Assembly: GCA_030248295.1 (NCBI GenBank)
Contig: JASANH010000497.1
Span: forward strand, 62,001 to 126,000
Reading direction: 5' to 3'
DNA length: 64,000 nucleotides
Origin: Mesodorylaimus sp. YZB2_4
Lineage: Eukaryota; Nematoda; Enoplea; Dorylaimida; Dorylaimidae
Shown one piece after another: positions 52,601-63,509 of the stretch. Below the pieces are notes generated by a model, which was not told the origin of the DNA, did no database searches, and saw nothing but the letters and a program-made list of their open reading frames with translations. Every line of letters starts with the position of its first letter. The stretch's first letter is position 1. The translations under genes were made by a program, and so were the position numbers.

Positions 52601-55600
52601 AGATCAAAGCAAACCGATTGACGTCGACTGACCAGAAAGCTAGGTGCTGTGATCAGCCCTTGGTCAGAGACCATTGCTCTGAATGAACCAGTCAACGGCT
52701 TGACACCAGATCGTCAGGTCTTCTGTGATCGATCGATGCGATCAGTATTTATCCGATGATATCCAATCACAAATCGATTGATTACTGTGTCGATTTGTGA
52801 TCAGATATCAATCGATATCGTGTCGCTTAGTGACAGCTATCGATTGATATCTGATCACAAATCGACACGGCAATCGATCGATATCGATTATATGACCACG
52901 CATCGATCAATGCAATCAATCGATATCGATTTTCTGATCACAAATTGATCAATGCAATCAATCTATATCGATTAATAACTGATCACAAATCGATTCTATT
53001 GAATGATTTAATTATAGCCGATGTTTCGTCATGACGGACCCGTATGGTCGCTTACTTGTTGTACGACCTGCCCATACCACGATGGCCAACATCCAAGGGC
53101 GGACGTCGTTTCCAGTGCTTGGCGTAAGTCTTCTCCAATGTGCAACATTGCAGCACCGACTGCGTCGACGGGCGCATAATCAGGTACCTCACTAAAAAAC
53201 AGAATTTTTATTGTAGATGTTTGGCGTGAAATTCAAATTTTCCCGCCATTTTTAAATTTGAATTTTCGACGGGAATGTGGTTTTGGTGCCTGACGTTTGG
53301 CAATTTGTCTAATACTCGGCACACGGACCTTCTGCAAGTTACGCATCTCATGGGTCGGATATGCCCACCTGACATGACCACAGCGGGCGGCTACAGTTTG
53401 CGCACAAATGCACAAGCTATCCGAAAGGGAGCCATTTCCGCTGTGTGTAAGCAGTAGAAAGCGCGCGAAATTTAAAAAATGCGTTGGGCGGATACTGTAT
53501 ATTTCACTGTATTTCACTCAAACGTGTTTAGACTACATAGAAATAAAAAAAAGTCATCTGATCTTACCGCTTAATTTTCCGATCAACGATTTCTTATTCC
53601 AATCGATCAAATCCACAGTTGCTAGACCAGCAGTAAAATCGATTTTCACAAATTTAACATCGGCCACTGCGAGAGCCGATGGCGATCGACCATCGCGAAG
53701 ATGAAATCGGAAAATCTGAAACGAGAACAAAATTTTAGGCGCAGATTAATTTAGTAAAATAACGAAAAATACCAATTTATCCAATTCATTCGAACTTTGC
53801 ACTCGGAGACACACTAAATCTTCGCCGAGGACGTACGACCCGCTCGGTGTGTCCGTGTCCAGCAGCGGCCTGTACTGGCGATTAGCTTCGTTATTGATCA
53901 CCTAAGGATCAAATATTCTCTACGGTTAGGCCAGAATGCCCATTAAAAGTTTCCCGCCAATTTCGAAATTTGAATTTTTGATGAAAAATTAACAGTTCAT
54001 AGTTAATAAAAGTTAATAGTGTATTCGTGGCCTGCACGGACGCACATTCAAAAGCCGTTGCTCCTGAGCATCTATGAGCGGGAAATTCAAATTTGGCCAT
54101 TGGTATTCGGGAAATCGGGACCCGTGAGATAAAAGAGAAACAGGCGCATTAACTTACGCTGCCCAGAGTCAGTGCGCTTCGGTCGATAATTGGCTGAAAA
54201 TGAAAGATGATTTTAGGCAACAACTGATGAGATAAGATAAATTGCACACCTCCTTGGTTTCTTCCTTCTTGATCAAAGTTTTCACAGAAATTTTAAACGA
54301 CGATGATGCGAAATCGGTCGTAGGTTTGTAGAATTCGACACACGATCGGTCGAAGAGAAAGAATCGGATTTCTGTGAATTTTGGGTCCGATAGCCAGCCA
54401 TCGCCGATCGAAACGATACCGTCTGAAAAGGAAGAACAGGCAGCGATAATGCCTGGAGGCATGTATGGCAGTCCTGGAATTTTAGTCCCGGAGACCACGT
54501 GCCGCCTGGGTGCGTTGGTTACATAGACATGGCGACCCACCGACTGATACCTGACGGTCAGGAGACAGCACTTGCTCGGAATCGGACGTGTCCCAGATAA
54601 GATCCCTGCCAGACCGCACCCAGAAGGTGGTGCAACCACCGCTCCACCATTTTGGCCACCCCGCCCTATCCGGGTTCCGCAGACGGCCCCCACCCCGGCC
54701 TGAGGCCGCGCTATGGCAAGAGGGTAGGGCATCGGGTGACACAAGGGCGGGACACAGCACGCACAGCCATTCATAAGCCTGTCTTGTCTTCAGCCAGCTC
54801 TACCCGCTACCAATACCTCAGGAGAGATAAGATGCAGGGACCAGCAACTTCGGGTGTCTCCCATAGTGATGGACCGAGGACTTACCAATGAGTCCAAATT
54901 CCTCGGCGTGGCCATTATCCGAGCGCAAAGTACGTGGTTTCAGCGATGTTTCGTATTTTAAAACGCGGATGGTCGACGAGTCGTGCGTTTCCGGGCAGCG
55001 TCCGACAAAGTATCGATATCGAACATCAGTGACGAACGCACCCAAATGTTGAAAATCGACAGTACACGACCAGAGGGTGGAGACTTGATTGCTGAAAAGA
55101 TATTCTGGGTTTGACACGTAATAAACATAACGTCATGACAAACTCCGACAACAGCCGCGCCCACAGAAAACCTGCTGAGTTCAAAGTCCAAAAGTGTAAG
55201 GTCGAGGAAAAATCTCAAGTCGAAGAGCTCAATGTGCAAAACTTGGGAAAAATTAGGAAAAGGACCGATAAAACATCAGCATAACGGGTTTCAGGCAATC
55301 ACTGATTGTCTAGCAGCCCAACTGGACTAAAAAGACCCGTAAAAAAAACGTAATGGGTTTCAAGCATTCATCGGTTTTCTAGAATTCCAATCGGACTACA
55401 GGGGCTAAAAAAACATTGACTTGACGGGTTTCCGGCGATTATCGATTTTCTAGCAGCCCAATTTTTAGGACCCCGATGGGACTAAGAGGACCGCCAAAAC
55501 ATCAAAGCAACGGGTTTCCGGCAGTTATTGATTATCTGGCAGCCCGATCGGATTAAAAAGACCCATGGAACATCAACGTAACGGGTTTCAGGCGGTTATC

Positions 55601-56204
55601 GATTATTTGGCACCCGATCGGACTGAAAAGACCCATGGAACATCAACGTAACGGGTTTCAGGCGGTTATCGATTATTTGGCACCCGATCGGACTGAGAAG
55701 ACCCATGGAACATCAACGTAACGGGTTTCAGGCGGTTATCGATTATTTGGCACCCGATCGGACTGAAAAGACCCATGGAACATCAACGTAACGGGTTTCA
55801 GGCGGTTATCGATTGTTTGGCACCCGATCGGACTAAAAAGACCCATGGAACATCAACATAACGGGTTTCAGGTGATTATCGATTTTCTAGCAGCTCGATT
55901 GGCGCGTCGTTACAAAAAATCACTGAAAAAAGGCCAATGACATGAAATCGCGACTGAAATTGATTTTTATTCGACGCAATTAGTATTTTGAAATCTTTAT
56001 ACAACAAAAATACCTTTCTCGACTGGGTTCCATTCGAACGGCCTTTGATGGATTCCAGTCGCCCAGAGCGTGGCCACTGCCAGCCACGTAAACTGATGTG
56101 GCATCATCGAATAAATAACCAAATGTGGCGTCCATTTTGACCACAAATTTTGTCTTAGAATGGTCTTTGACCGGACTTAATTGTGGATCTTGCGATGAGG
56201 CCAT
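49626..56204 (-). CDS. GPCPD1: Glycerophosphocholine phosphodiesterase GPCPD1 (GDE5)
   Basis: Cytosolic enzyme that by homology hydrolyses glycerophosphocholine to choline and glycerol-3-phosphate. Thirteen exons join in phase to 610 codons. Minus order: 56204-56014, 55091-54886, 54422-54250, 54193-54158, 53901-53773, 53715-53568, 53191-53056, 52049-51995, 51943-51794, 51703-51524, 51133-51003, 49978-49843, 49786-49626. An N-terminal CBM20-type starch-binding domain (SVYVAGSGHALGDWNPSKAV) is followed by a linker and the GDPD domain: catalytic PPLDVGHRGMGRS (HRG), EAIERENTLKS (E-N), GADFVEFDVQLTKDHVPVLF (ExD), GFNVEIKYP, VVFSSF, PTLFLTQG and GLVCFVWGDD. After VIYDR a GTAAGTC donor leads to a last exon of a few codons that is not certain. 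Introns 1 and 7 contain satellites. The human protein has 672 residues, so the length is normal. Confidence 0.95.
50265..50430 (+). repeat. Dispersed repeat family D
   Basis: AGGCTCGACTGGCAATCGAT, GCGTCACCCGTCAG, AGATGTTTCAGCCATGAACG, GGTCGGCTGCCCTGGG and GACCCGGCCGCATTACA, in the same order as the copies at 16495 and 27560. In GPCPD1 intron 11, near fragments of the family-C core at 50085 and 50604. Confidence 0.55.
50778..50936. mobile_element. MITE, TIR family A
   Basis: A 159-bp element, ends CTGAAACCATATTTTACACA and GAGTAAAATATGGTTTCAG, within GPCPD1 intron 11, about 65 bp from exon 11. Confidence 0.75.
52080..53010. repeat. ATCAATCGATATCGAT-rich block
   Basis: About 900 bp in GPCPD1 intron 7 dominated by ATCAATCGATATCGAT and TGATCACAAATCGAT words in both orientations, with no fixed period. 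Many are self-complementary (ATCGAT, TGATCA, GATATC). The same words dominate 23330-23580 and 57230-57450. Confidence 0.8.
54480..54790. repeat. GC-rich dispersed-repeat-like insertion
   Basis: A GC-rich island in AT-rich GPCPD1 intron 2 (CACCCCGCCCTATCCGGGTT region) with base composition unlike its surroundings and weak similarity to the SINE body at 5330-5560. No coding potential consistent with the host gene. Confidence 0.35.
55250..55890. repeat. 70-bp tandem repeat
   Basis: Units beginning ACCCATGGAACATCAACGTA start at 55561, 55631, 55701, 55771 and 55841, exactly 70 bp apart and nearly identical. Diverged units extend back to about 55250 (marker ACGGGTTTCAGGCRRT). Located in GPCPD1 intron 1, ending about 120 bp from exon 1. 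Confidence 0.9.
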
Positions 56205-56467
56205 GACTGGAATAACAGCCGGTTCAAACTGGACTGGAAGAGGCGAAGGCGAGACTGCGAGTCAGATGGCTGGTTGCGGCACGGCTAATCGAAGAATGGG
56301 GGGAACGAGGCGTGGCCGTGAAAGTGATGTGAGCGACTGTGAGTGAATGCGCAGGGAAGGCAGCCGCGTTGGAACAGGGCCAAATGGAAGTGGAGAGGGG
56401 TCGAAGTACAAGTGATCTGCAAGAAAGATGGATGCAAAGGGCCTGTGAAATGGCAGATTGGGTGTGT

Positions 56468-56887
56468 TTAGACTGCATGGATTCCTCCGCTGTCTGGGCG
56501 CCCTGCAATAATCCACTGGCCTATTGCACGGGTGTGTCCCTGGGGGGGGGGGGGCACCCTGGCGAGGGGTAAAAGGGACCGTCTCCAAATCAGTGCCAAC
56601 TCGGAAAATTCTATTCTCTTTCGCACGTGACTCAAAATCGCAGGACTAGCAGGCTTTTCAAACACAATGTTACTAATGCCTGCTTCTTTCAGTTTTTGTG
56701 TCACTGACATTTCCCAGTGCCTTCTTGGTGCGAAAGAATGTTGGATTTTGGACTCGTCTACCTCTTCTTTTTCCCGAAGCCTATCGCTCCCAGACGGATG
56801 CGCAGTCACAAAATGTCGTTTTTGCTTTAGCAACCAGCCAAACAAATTCTTGTCAGTCGCTGTAAATCCAGTCGGCGCACAGTGAAG
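56468..56887 (-). CDS. Possible exon of an unrecognised gene
   Basis: Following a TTTTAG acceptor at 56888 there is an open frame with protein-like content: HCAPTGFTATDKNLFGWLLK, then RREKEEV-like charged helix KEEVDESKIQHSFAPRRHWE and KLKEAGISNIVFEKPASPAI. The last 35 codons look like intron or UTR read-through. An upstream frame (MLTKFEVPVSRSS, 57003) could supply a first exon but in another phase. Lies between GPCPD1 and flotillin. I do not recognise the family. Confidence 0.3.
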   Translation of the reverse strand, partial: LHCAPTGFTATDKNLFGWLLKQKRHFVTAHPSGSDRLREKEEVDESKIQHSFAPRRHWEMSVTQKLKEAGISNIVFEKPASPAILSHVRKRIEFSELALIWRRSLLPLARVPPPPQGHTRAIGQWIIAGRPDSGGIHAV

Positions 56888-56889
56888 CT

Positions 56890-57849
56890 AAAACGTTAGA
56901 CGCTGAAACGTCATGCGCAGGATTGTAGCGCAATGCAGTATAGCTCGCGCGAACACCCGTTTTTGGTGTCGAGGAGCGAGAAACAGGAACTTCGAATTTG
57001 GTAAGCATAACAATTGTGTTTATTCGTGGGCAAATTTTTTTTCGGGTTGCTACCAAGGAGAATCGTGTTGAAAAGAGATGTTTTCAAAAATAGTAAAATT
57101 GCGGGCCTCAGAAAGGGTGGATGGAAAAATTTTGGCGGAGCCTCTGTCGAAATAAAATTTTAGTGAAATTGGCCAACCAATAGTGGCAAATTTTTCCAAC
57201 CCGCTTTTTTAGCGAGGGGTTTTCTCCAAATTAAAATAATTTTATCGATCGATCGTTCGATTAAGTTACAGAAAGCGCAGAGGATGCGCAATTTGTCCAA
57301 TCAGTTTATCGATTCGATTCTGATGATCGATCCGATCGATTGGTGTTAATTATTGATTAATCGAATCGATTATGTTGTAGCCATCGATCGATTGTGCGAA
57401 TGTGCCTACCTCTGATTTATCGATTGATCAGCGCAATCGATAGAGTTGCATGCTCATGCATAATTCTTTTGTGTGTCCAATCACCTGGGGCGCCTGGCCG
57501 AGTCATTTGAAAGAGTGGTGTGTTTTGTGCAATAACAAGTTTCGTATGAGAATTGGTAGGAAAAGAGGGTTTTGAGCGGGTTTGGGGGATGAGTGCGGTC
57601 GACTCATTTGCATTCCTCGCCCGAACTTGATCAATAATGGGCAGCTAGGAGGGGCAGTTGCTCGACGAGGAGGCCAGTGGCGGAGGCCGAGGCCACGGCA
57701 ACAGTTCTAGACATAAATAAGAATGGACAATTGCGGAAAAGAATAATAATTTAAAAAAAATTTTTTTTCAGGGTGATAAAAGTGGACACTTTTAAAAATT
57801 TATGAAACTTTGAATTTTTTTGCATTTGGTTGAATTAATATTTCTGAAA
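56890..57849. other. Intergenic interval upstream of flotillin
   Basis: Presumed promoter and 5' UTR region of the flotillin gene. It contains an ATCGATCGATT-rich stretch at 57230-57450 and AT-rich sequence up to the ATG. No core promoter element is asserted. Confidence 0.4.
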
Positions 57850-60800
57850 ATGCCTTTTCATACATGTGGTCCTAACGAGGCTATGATCGTGTCAGGTAAG
57901 AGGACTGAATTTTGTGGCTGACTTTGCGAGTGCATGCATTGCAAACATAAAATGGGCAAGAAAATGTGAAAAATCTGTAAATATTACAGCACCTTGACCC
58001 GGAACGGGCTGCTTCTGAACCCAAAACATGCAAACTGAGACATGCAATGCGCAAGAAACCATCAGAATGCATTTTGACCATGACCCCACGACAAATTCAA
58101 GAAGGCAATAAAGGGTGTCAGAAAGTGTTCAAATTCTAATTTTTACATCTTATAATGCGTAGAATTTTAAGAAAATGATTCCTGAAGAAATTAGCGGCGT
58201 TATTGCGTAGATGCTGCCATTTTTTCTTAATTCCTGTAGCAAATGGCGCGAATTGTGTATAAAAATCGCCGTTTACTGTATTTTTCGTGGTAAGGTTGAA
58301 ATCGCAAAATCAAATTTCAAATTTCGCGCCATTTGTTATAGGACTTGCGAAAAGTGGTGGTACCTACGAAATAACGCGCTCTTATTTTCTAACGTGATTT
58401 TCTCGAAATAGTGCGCATAGAAATGAGTGAAATTCGGAATTTGCGCATAGAATCTATGGTACAACTCAAATATGCCCCGAGTGGGTTTGCAGGATGTTGC
58501 TACACGAGGCCGTTCATGGTGGCCGGTGGTCGGGTATGGGCCTTCCCGTACATTCAACAAATCCAACGGATCAGTCTGAACACCATGACGCTGATCGTGG
58601 AGAGTCCCAAGGTGTACACCAAGCTGGGTGTGCCCGTCTCGGTCACTGGCATCGCCCAGGTGAGATTTCGTGCGCAGGTTGTCCAAGAATGTCAAGGTTT
58701 ATGCAGCAATTGAGTTGTTTTCAGGTGAAAATCCAAGGCAGTAACAAAGACATGCTGGCGGCGGCGTGCGAACAATTTTTGGGGAAGGCGGAGAAAGAGA
58801 TTGCGATGGTTGCATTGGAGACATTGGAAGGCCATCAACGAGCAATCATGGGCTTGATGACTGTGGAGGTAAGATGGCACTGGAGGTCGCAAATGGTATA
58901 TGTGCAGCCAAAAATGTTGAAACGCTTGTTTAAATTCAGTGAGTTGAAAATTTGTGGGAAATTCAAAATTCATATTACCGCCTTTTTGGTTTCTGACAAG
59001 TCAACAGGGGCAGCCAGCCTGCAGGGGACGCTGCTGATGTGTGTGATACAGTGGCCCCTGCAGAATACTAGATCTGCCCTCGCAGCTTGGTAGTCCCTAA
59101 GCCCACTGCGGCGTGGGTCAGCGCAGACAAGCTGCAACCAGCAGCAGCACTCATAAGCCAGCAGGTAGCAGGGGCGGTAATTTGAAAGATTGGCGGGTTT
59201 GGGAACACAGGCGAACCTTTTGTGGTGTGCGCCAGCAGAGCCCGATTTGTACCACTTAGGGGTACCCTCCGAGAGAAAGGGCCCGCCTGTTTCAGTCTCA
59301 CAATAGAAGTGTGCCCGCCAGGTAGCCTGGGGACGCATGAATCGAGCCTGTACCCTGCCTACCGAAGTGGTGCCTATGTCTACTGCAGCAGCTGCCAGGC
59401 TGCCAGTGGAGGAGACACGGGTCAGGGACCTCCCGATCCATGAGCCGGGACTGGGCGAGGCTGTTTGGTGGTGAGAGGTGTGCCACTTGAGCAGGGTCAG
59501 TGGATATTCCAGTGTTGTCTCACGTCAGGATGGGGCAGTGTTCGACCCTCTCCTGGGTAAAAGAGCTCTTTGGTTGCTTCGAGTGGTCAGACCCCAGTTT
59601 CGCACGGGTAAACACGGGGTAGACTATTTGGCCGGATGCAAGGTGCATCGCGCATGTGACCCTGGTCTAAACTGGCTTTCACCAAGGGTCGACCGGCCAA
59701 GGGAGAATGTGATTATTGCAGGAAATATTCCAAGATCGTAAAAAGTTTTCTGAGAAAGTATTCGAAGTAGCGTCGTCTGATCTGGTCAATATGGGCATAA
59801 CTGTGGTCAGTTACGTGCTGAAAGATGTGCGAGACGAGGAGGTAAGAGTGCCGCTGCGACCACTTGTGGGTGTGCGAGGGCCAAGTTATTGTTGCAGGGT
59901 TATTTACAATCGTTGGGGCAATCGAGGACGGCCCAAGTGAAACGTGATGCTCGCATTGGTGAGGCCGATGCTAATCGAGAGGCCCAAATCAAGGTCAGGC
60001 TCAGCTTGGGTTGGGTCAGGACTAGGTGTGGTCAGGACATCGTCTTGAGCTATCTCTTATCAGCAGTCAGAACATGATGTGATATGATATCACATTGAAC
60101 CTGCCCTTGTGATAGCATATCAGTGACCTATGTGATAGCATATCAGTGTGATGGAAGAGCTAAAGTGGCATCATATCAGGCGGGCAGTCGTGACATCATG
60201 TGATATATCACATTGAACCTGCCCTTGTGATAGCATATCAGTGTGATGGAAATGCTAAAGTGGCATCATATCAGGCGGGCAGTCGTGACATCATGTGATA
60301 TATCACATTGAACCTGCCCTTGTGATAGCATATCAGTGTGACGGCAGTGCTAAAGTGGCATCATATCAGGCGGGCAGTCGTGACATCATGTGATATATCA
60401 CATTGAACCTGCCCTTGTGATAGCATATCAGTGTGACGGCAGTGCTAAAGTGGCATCATATCAGGCGGGCAGTCGTGACATCATGTGATATATCACATTA
60501 AACCTGCTCTTGTGATAGCATATCAGTGACCTATGTGATAGCATATCAGTGTGACGGCACTGCTAGAGTGGCATCATATCAGGCGGGCAGTCGTGACATC
60601 ATGTGATATATCACATTGAACCTGCCCTTGTGATAGCATATCAGTGTGACGGCAGTGCTAAAGTGGCATCATATCAGGCGGGCAGTCGTGACATCATGTG
60701 ATATATCACATTGAACCTGCCCTTGTGATAGCATATCAGTGTGACGGCAGTGCTAAAGTGGCATCATATCAGGCGGGCAGTCGTGACATCATGTGATATA

Positions 60801-63509
60801 TCACATTGAACCTGCCCTTGTGATAGCATATCAGTGTGATGGCAGTGCCAAAGTGGCATCATATCAGGCGGGCAGTCATAACGTCATGTGATATGATATC
60901 ACATTGAAACTGCCCTTGTGATAGCATATCAGTGTGATGGCAGTGCCAAAGTGGCATCATATCAGGCGGGCAGTCGTAACATCATGTGATATATCACATT
61001 AAACCTGCTCTTGTGATAGCATATCAGTGACCTATGTGATAGCATATCAGTGTGATGGCACTGCTAAAGTGGCATCATATCAGGCGGGCAGTCGTGACAT
61101 CATGTGATATATCACATTGAACCTGCCCTTGTGATAGCATATCAGTGTGACGGCAGTGCTAAAGTGGCATCATATCAGGCGGGCAGTCGTGACATCATGT
61201 GATATATCACATTAAACCTGCTCTTGTGATAGCATATCAGTGACCTATGTGATAGCATATCAGTGTGACGGCAGTGCTAAAGTGGCATCATATCAGGCGG
61301 GCAGTCGTGACATCATGTGATATATCACATTGAACCTGCCCTTGTGATAGCATATCAGTGTGACGGCAGTGCTAAAGTGGCATCATATCAGGCGGGCAGT
61401 CGTAACGTCATATGAAATGATATCACTTTGAAACTGTCAAGGTGATAGCATATCAGTGTGATGGCACTGCTAAAGTGGCATCATATCAGGCGGGCAGTCG
61501 TAACGTCATGTGATATATCTTTTTGAAACTGCCCTGGTGATAGCATATCAGTGTGATGGCACTGCTAGAGTGGCATCATATCAGGCGGGCAGTCGTAACG
61601 TCATGTGATATATCTTTTTGAAACTGCCCTGGTGATAGCATATCAGTGTGATGGCAGTGCCAAAGTGGCATCATATCAGGCGGGCAGTCGTAACATCATG
61701 TGATATATCACATTGAAACTGCCCTTGTGATAGCATATCATTTTGAGAAATGTTATATATCGCATTAAAACTACCCCTAGTGATGGCTTATCACTGTGTT
61801 TTGCGTTCAGAAAGCACTGGCCGAACAGCAACAAATGGCGGCTCGTTATGTGAACGATGTGCAAATTGCCAGAGCGAAACGAGATTACGAATTGAAGAAG
61901 GCCGTTTACGACCAAGAAGTGCAGACGCAGAAAGCCATCGCCAATTTAGCATATCAATTGCAGGTGAGTCCTCAAAAAATAATCTCTGTTTTTATGTGAG
62001 TGCTGATAATTTGTTTTTCAGGCAGCCAAACAGAAGCAAGAAATAAAATCCCAAGAAATGGACGTTGTCGTAATTGAACGAGCGCAGGAGATCGCCATTC
62101 AAGAACAGGAGATTGCGAGGAAAGAGAAAGAGTTGGATGCGAATGTGAGACGACCCGCTGAAGCCGAGCGATACAAGTTGGAGAAATTGGCCGAGGCTGA
62201 ACGACAAAGGATTATACTCGAGGCGCAAGGAATCGCGGAGGCGGCTAAAGTAAGTCTTTTCCATTAAGCCCGGGAATGGAATCGATTTGGCCCTCCCCTG
62301 CGGAATGGCCTAGTTGAGTGCTGGTTTTCGAGGGACGGACTACTCGGGCCGTGCAGTGTTGCCGAGTGTGTGTAACAGATTGCAACTTAGCGGGCGCAAG
62401 CAGCCAGAATAGGCAGGGCAGGCTGCACTAGGATCGGGGTGTCTCTTCGCGTGGGTCACTCGACATTCAAACTCACCTGTGAACACATCAAAACTGTGAA
62501 AACTTCATGTCATGTTATCGCACTGCGCACTAAGGAACACATATTTGACAATCTTGTCACTCAGGCGGGGTCATCTGAGTGCGCACTTGACCGCTAGGCC
62601 ACGACGCGCAACCGCGGCACTCGACCGTCCGAAGTGATGGGGGAGGTCATCAAGTGATATGTGAGTCAGGGGCAGCCTCTGTTTTGCATCAATCCACTGC
62701 CTGGTGGGTTGCGTGATCCCCACTGGCTGCCAGGCGTCAACCCTTCAGGTTGATGTTTCAGCCGCAGGCGGGTGTCGTTGCAAGACTTGCCTTTTACCTG
62801 CGCCTGCGAGGCATGGCTGCAGGGCCTTGGTCAAGATTGTGGCAGAATAGTGTTGAGGCTCTTTGATGATCGGCAACTGAGGATGTCCCTTCGGTCAGTA
62901 ATGTCTCAGCAATGGCGCAGGTCGAAATACGTGGTCCACTTGTGGGCTGTCCGCAGGGAAATGCATTAGACCAGTCGGTTTGATCTTTCCAGTCCGCCTG
63001 CTACTGTTCTGAGTGTGTGTCAGTTCGGATTGGGGTCTCGTATCTCCCGCCTACCGGGTCTCTGGTCGCGCTGCAGTGGCGCGCCCACCCAGGTGGACTA
63101 AAGCTGTGTGTGCAACCAGGGCGATAATGACTCTTGCCTGTTTTCAGCTAAAAGGCGAAGCGGAGGCGTTCGCCATCGAAGCCAGAGCCAAAGCCGAGGC
63201 GGAGCAGATGTCGAAGAAAGCGGAGGCGTGGAGAGAATACAAGAATGCGGCCATGGTCGACATGGTCCTCGATGCACTGCCCAAGGTGCGTTGGCTGAAC
63301 TGGGGTTCCGAGGGCAGATTCAAGCGTGTTTGGGTGTTTAGGTGGCGGCCGAAGTGGCTGGCCCGTTCGCGCAAGGCGTCGATAAGATGACCATGGTGTC
63401 GACCGGACGGGGCGAGGTGGGCGTGGCCAAACTGACCGGCGAAGTGATGGATATCGTGGGCCGAGTTCCAGAACTGGTCAATAAAATGACCGGCGTGGAC
63501 ATCGCCAAG
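57850..63509 (+). CDS. FLOT1: Flotillin-1 (reggie-2), C-terminal codons outside the window
   Basis: Membrane-microdomain scaffold, inserted in the inner leaflet of plasma membrane and endosomes, forming homo- or hetero-oligomers with flotillin-2. Exons 57850-57895, 58493-58659, 58725-58868, 59722-59841, 59898-59993, 61811-61963, 62022-62249, 63148-63285 and 63342-63509 join in phase to 420 codons. The N-terminus [16 protein letters not shown] matches flotillin-1 rather than the MGxC start of flotillin-2. The SPFH domain has [57 protein letters not shown]. The flotillin coiled coil follows, with [35 protein letters not shown] and RGEAEAFAI-like [20 protein letters not shown]. The tail reaches [15 protein letters not shown]; flotillin-1 normally ends within about 10 more residues, presumably in an exon past 64000. 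Cys17-18 are candidate palmitoylation sites. Confidence 0.96.
59150..59640. repeat. SINE-like segments in flotillin intron 3
   Basis: GC-rich segment with a B-box-like AGTGTTCGACCCTCTCCTGG near 59540 followed by GGTAAA. Its composition differs from the surrounding intron. Confidence 0.35.
60061..61765. repeat. 95-bp satellite array in flotillin intron 5
   Basis: About 17 units. The marker CGGGCAGTCGTGACATCATG starts at 60181, 60276, 60371 and 60466, exactly 95 bp apart. Each unit contains three inverted-repeat cores: TGTGATATATCACA, TGATAGCATATCA and the GGCATCATATCAGGC segment. Some units carry an extra TGACCTATGTGATAGCATATCA duplication. Copies degrade toward the 3' end (61400-61765). It ends about 45 bp before exon 6. 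Confidence 0.95.
62690..62780 (-). repeat. Palindrome-cored dispersed repeat (family C), fragment
   Basis: TGCCAGGCGTCAACCCTTCA continues into GGTTGATGTTTCAGCCGCAGG, matching the core at 13493 in sequence and orientation. In flotillin intron 7. Confidence 0.5.

Noticed and set aside
60061-61765. CRISPR-like regular array
   Set aside because: Units are contiguous 95-bp tandem copies with no unique spacers, in an animal intron; it is a satellite.
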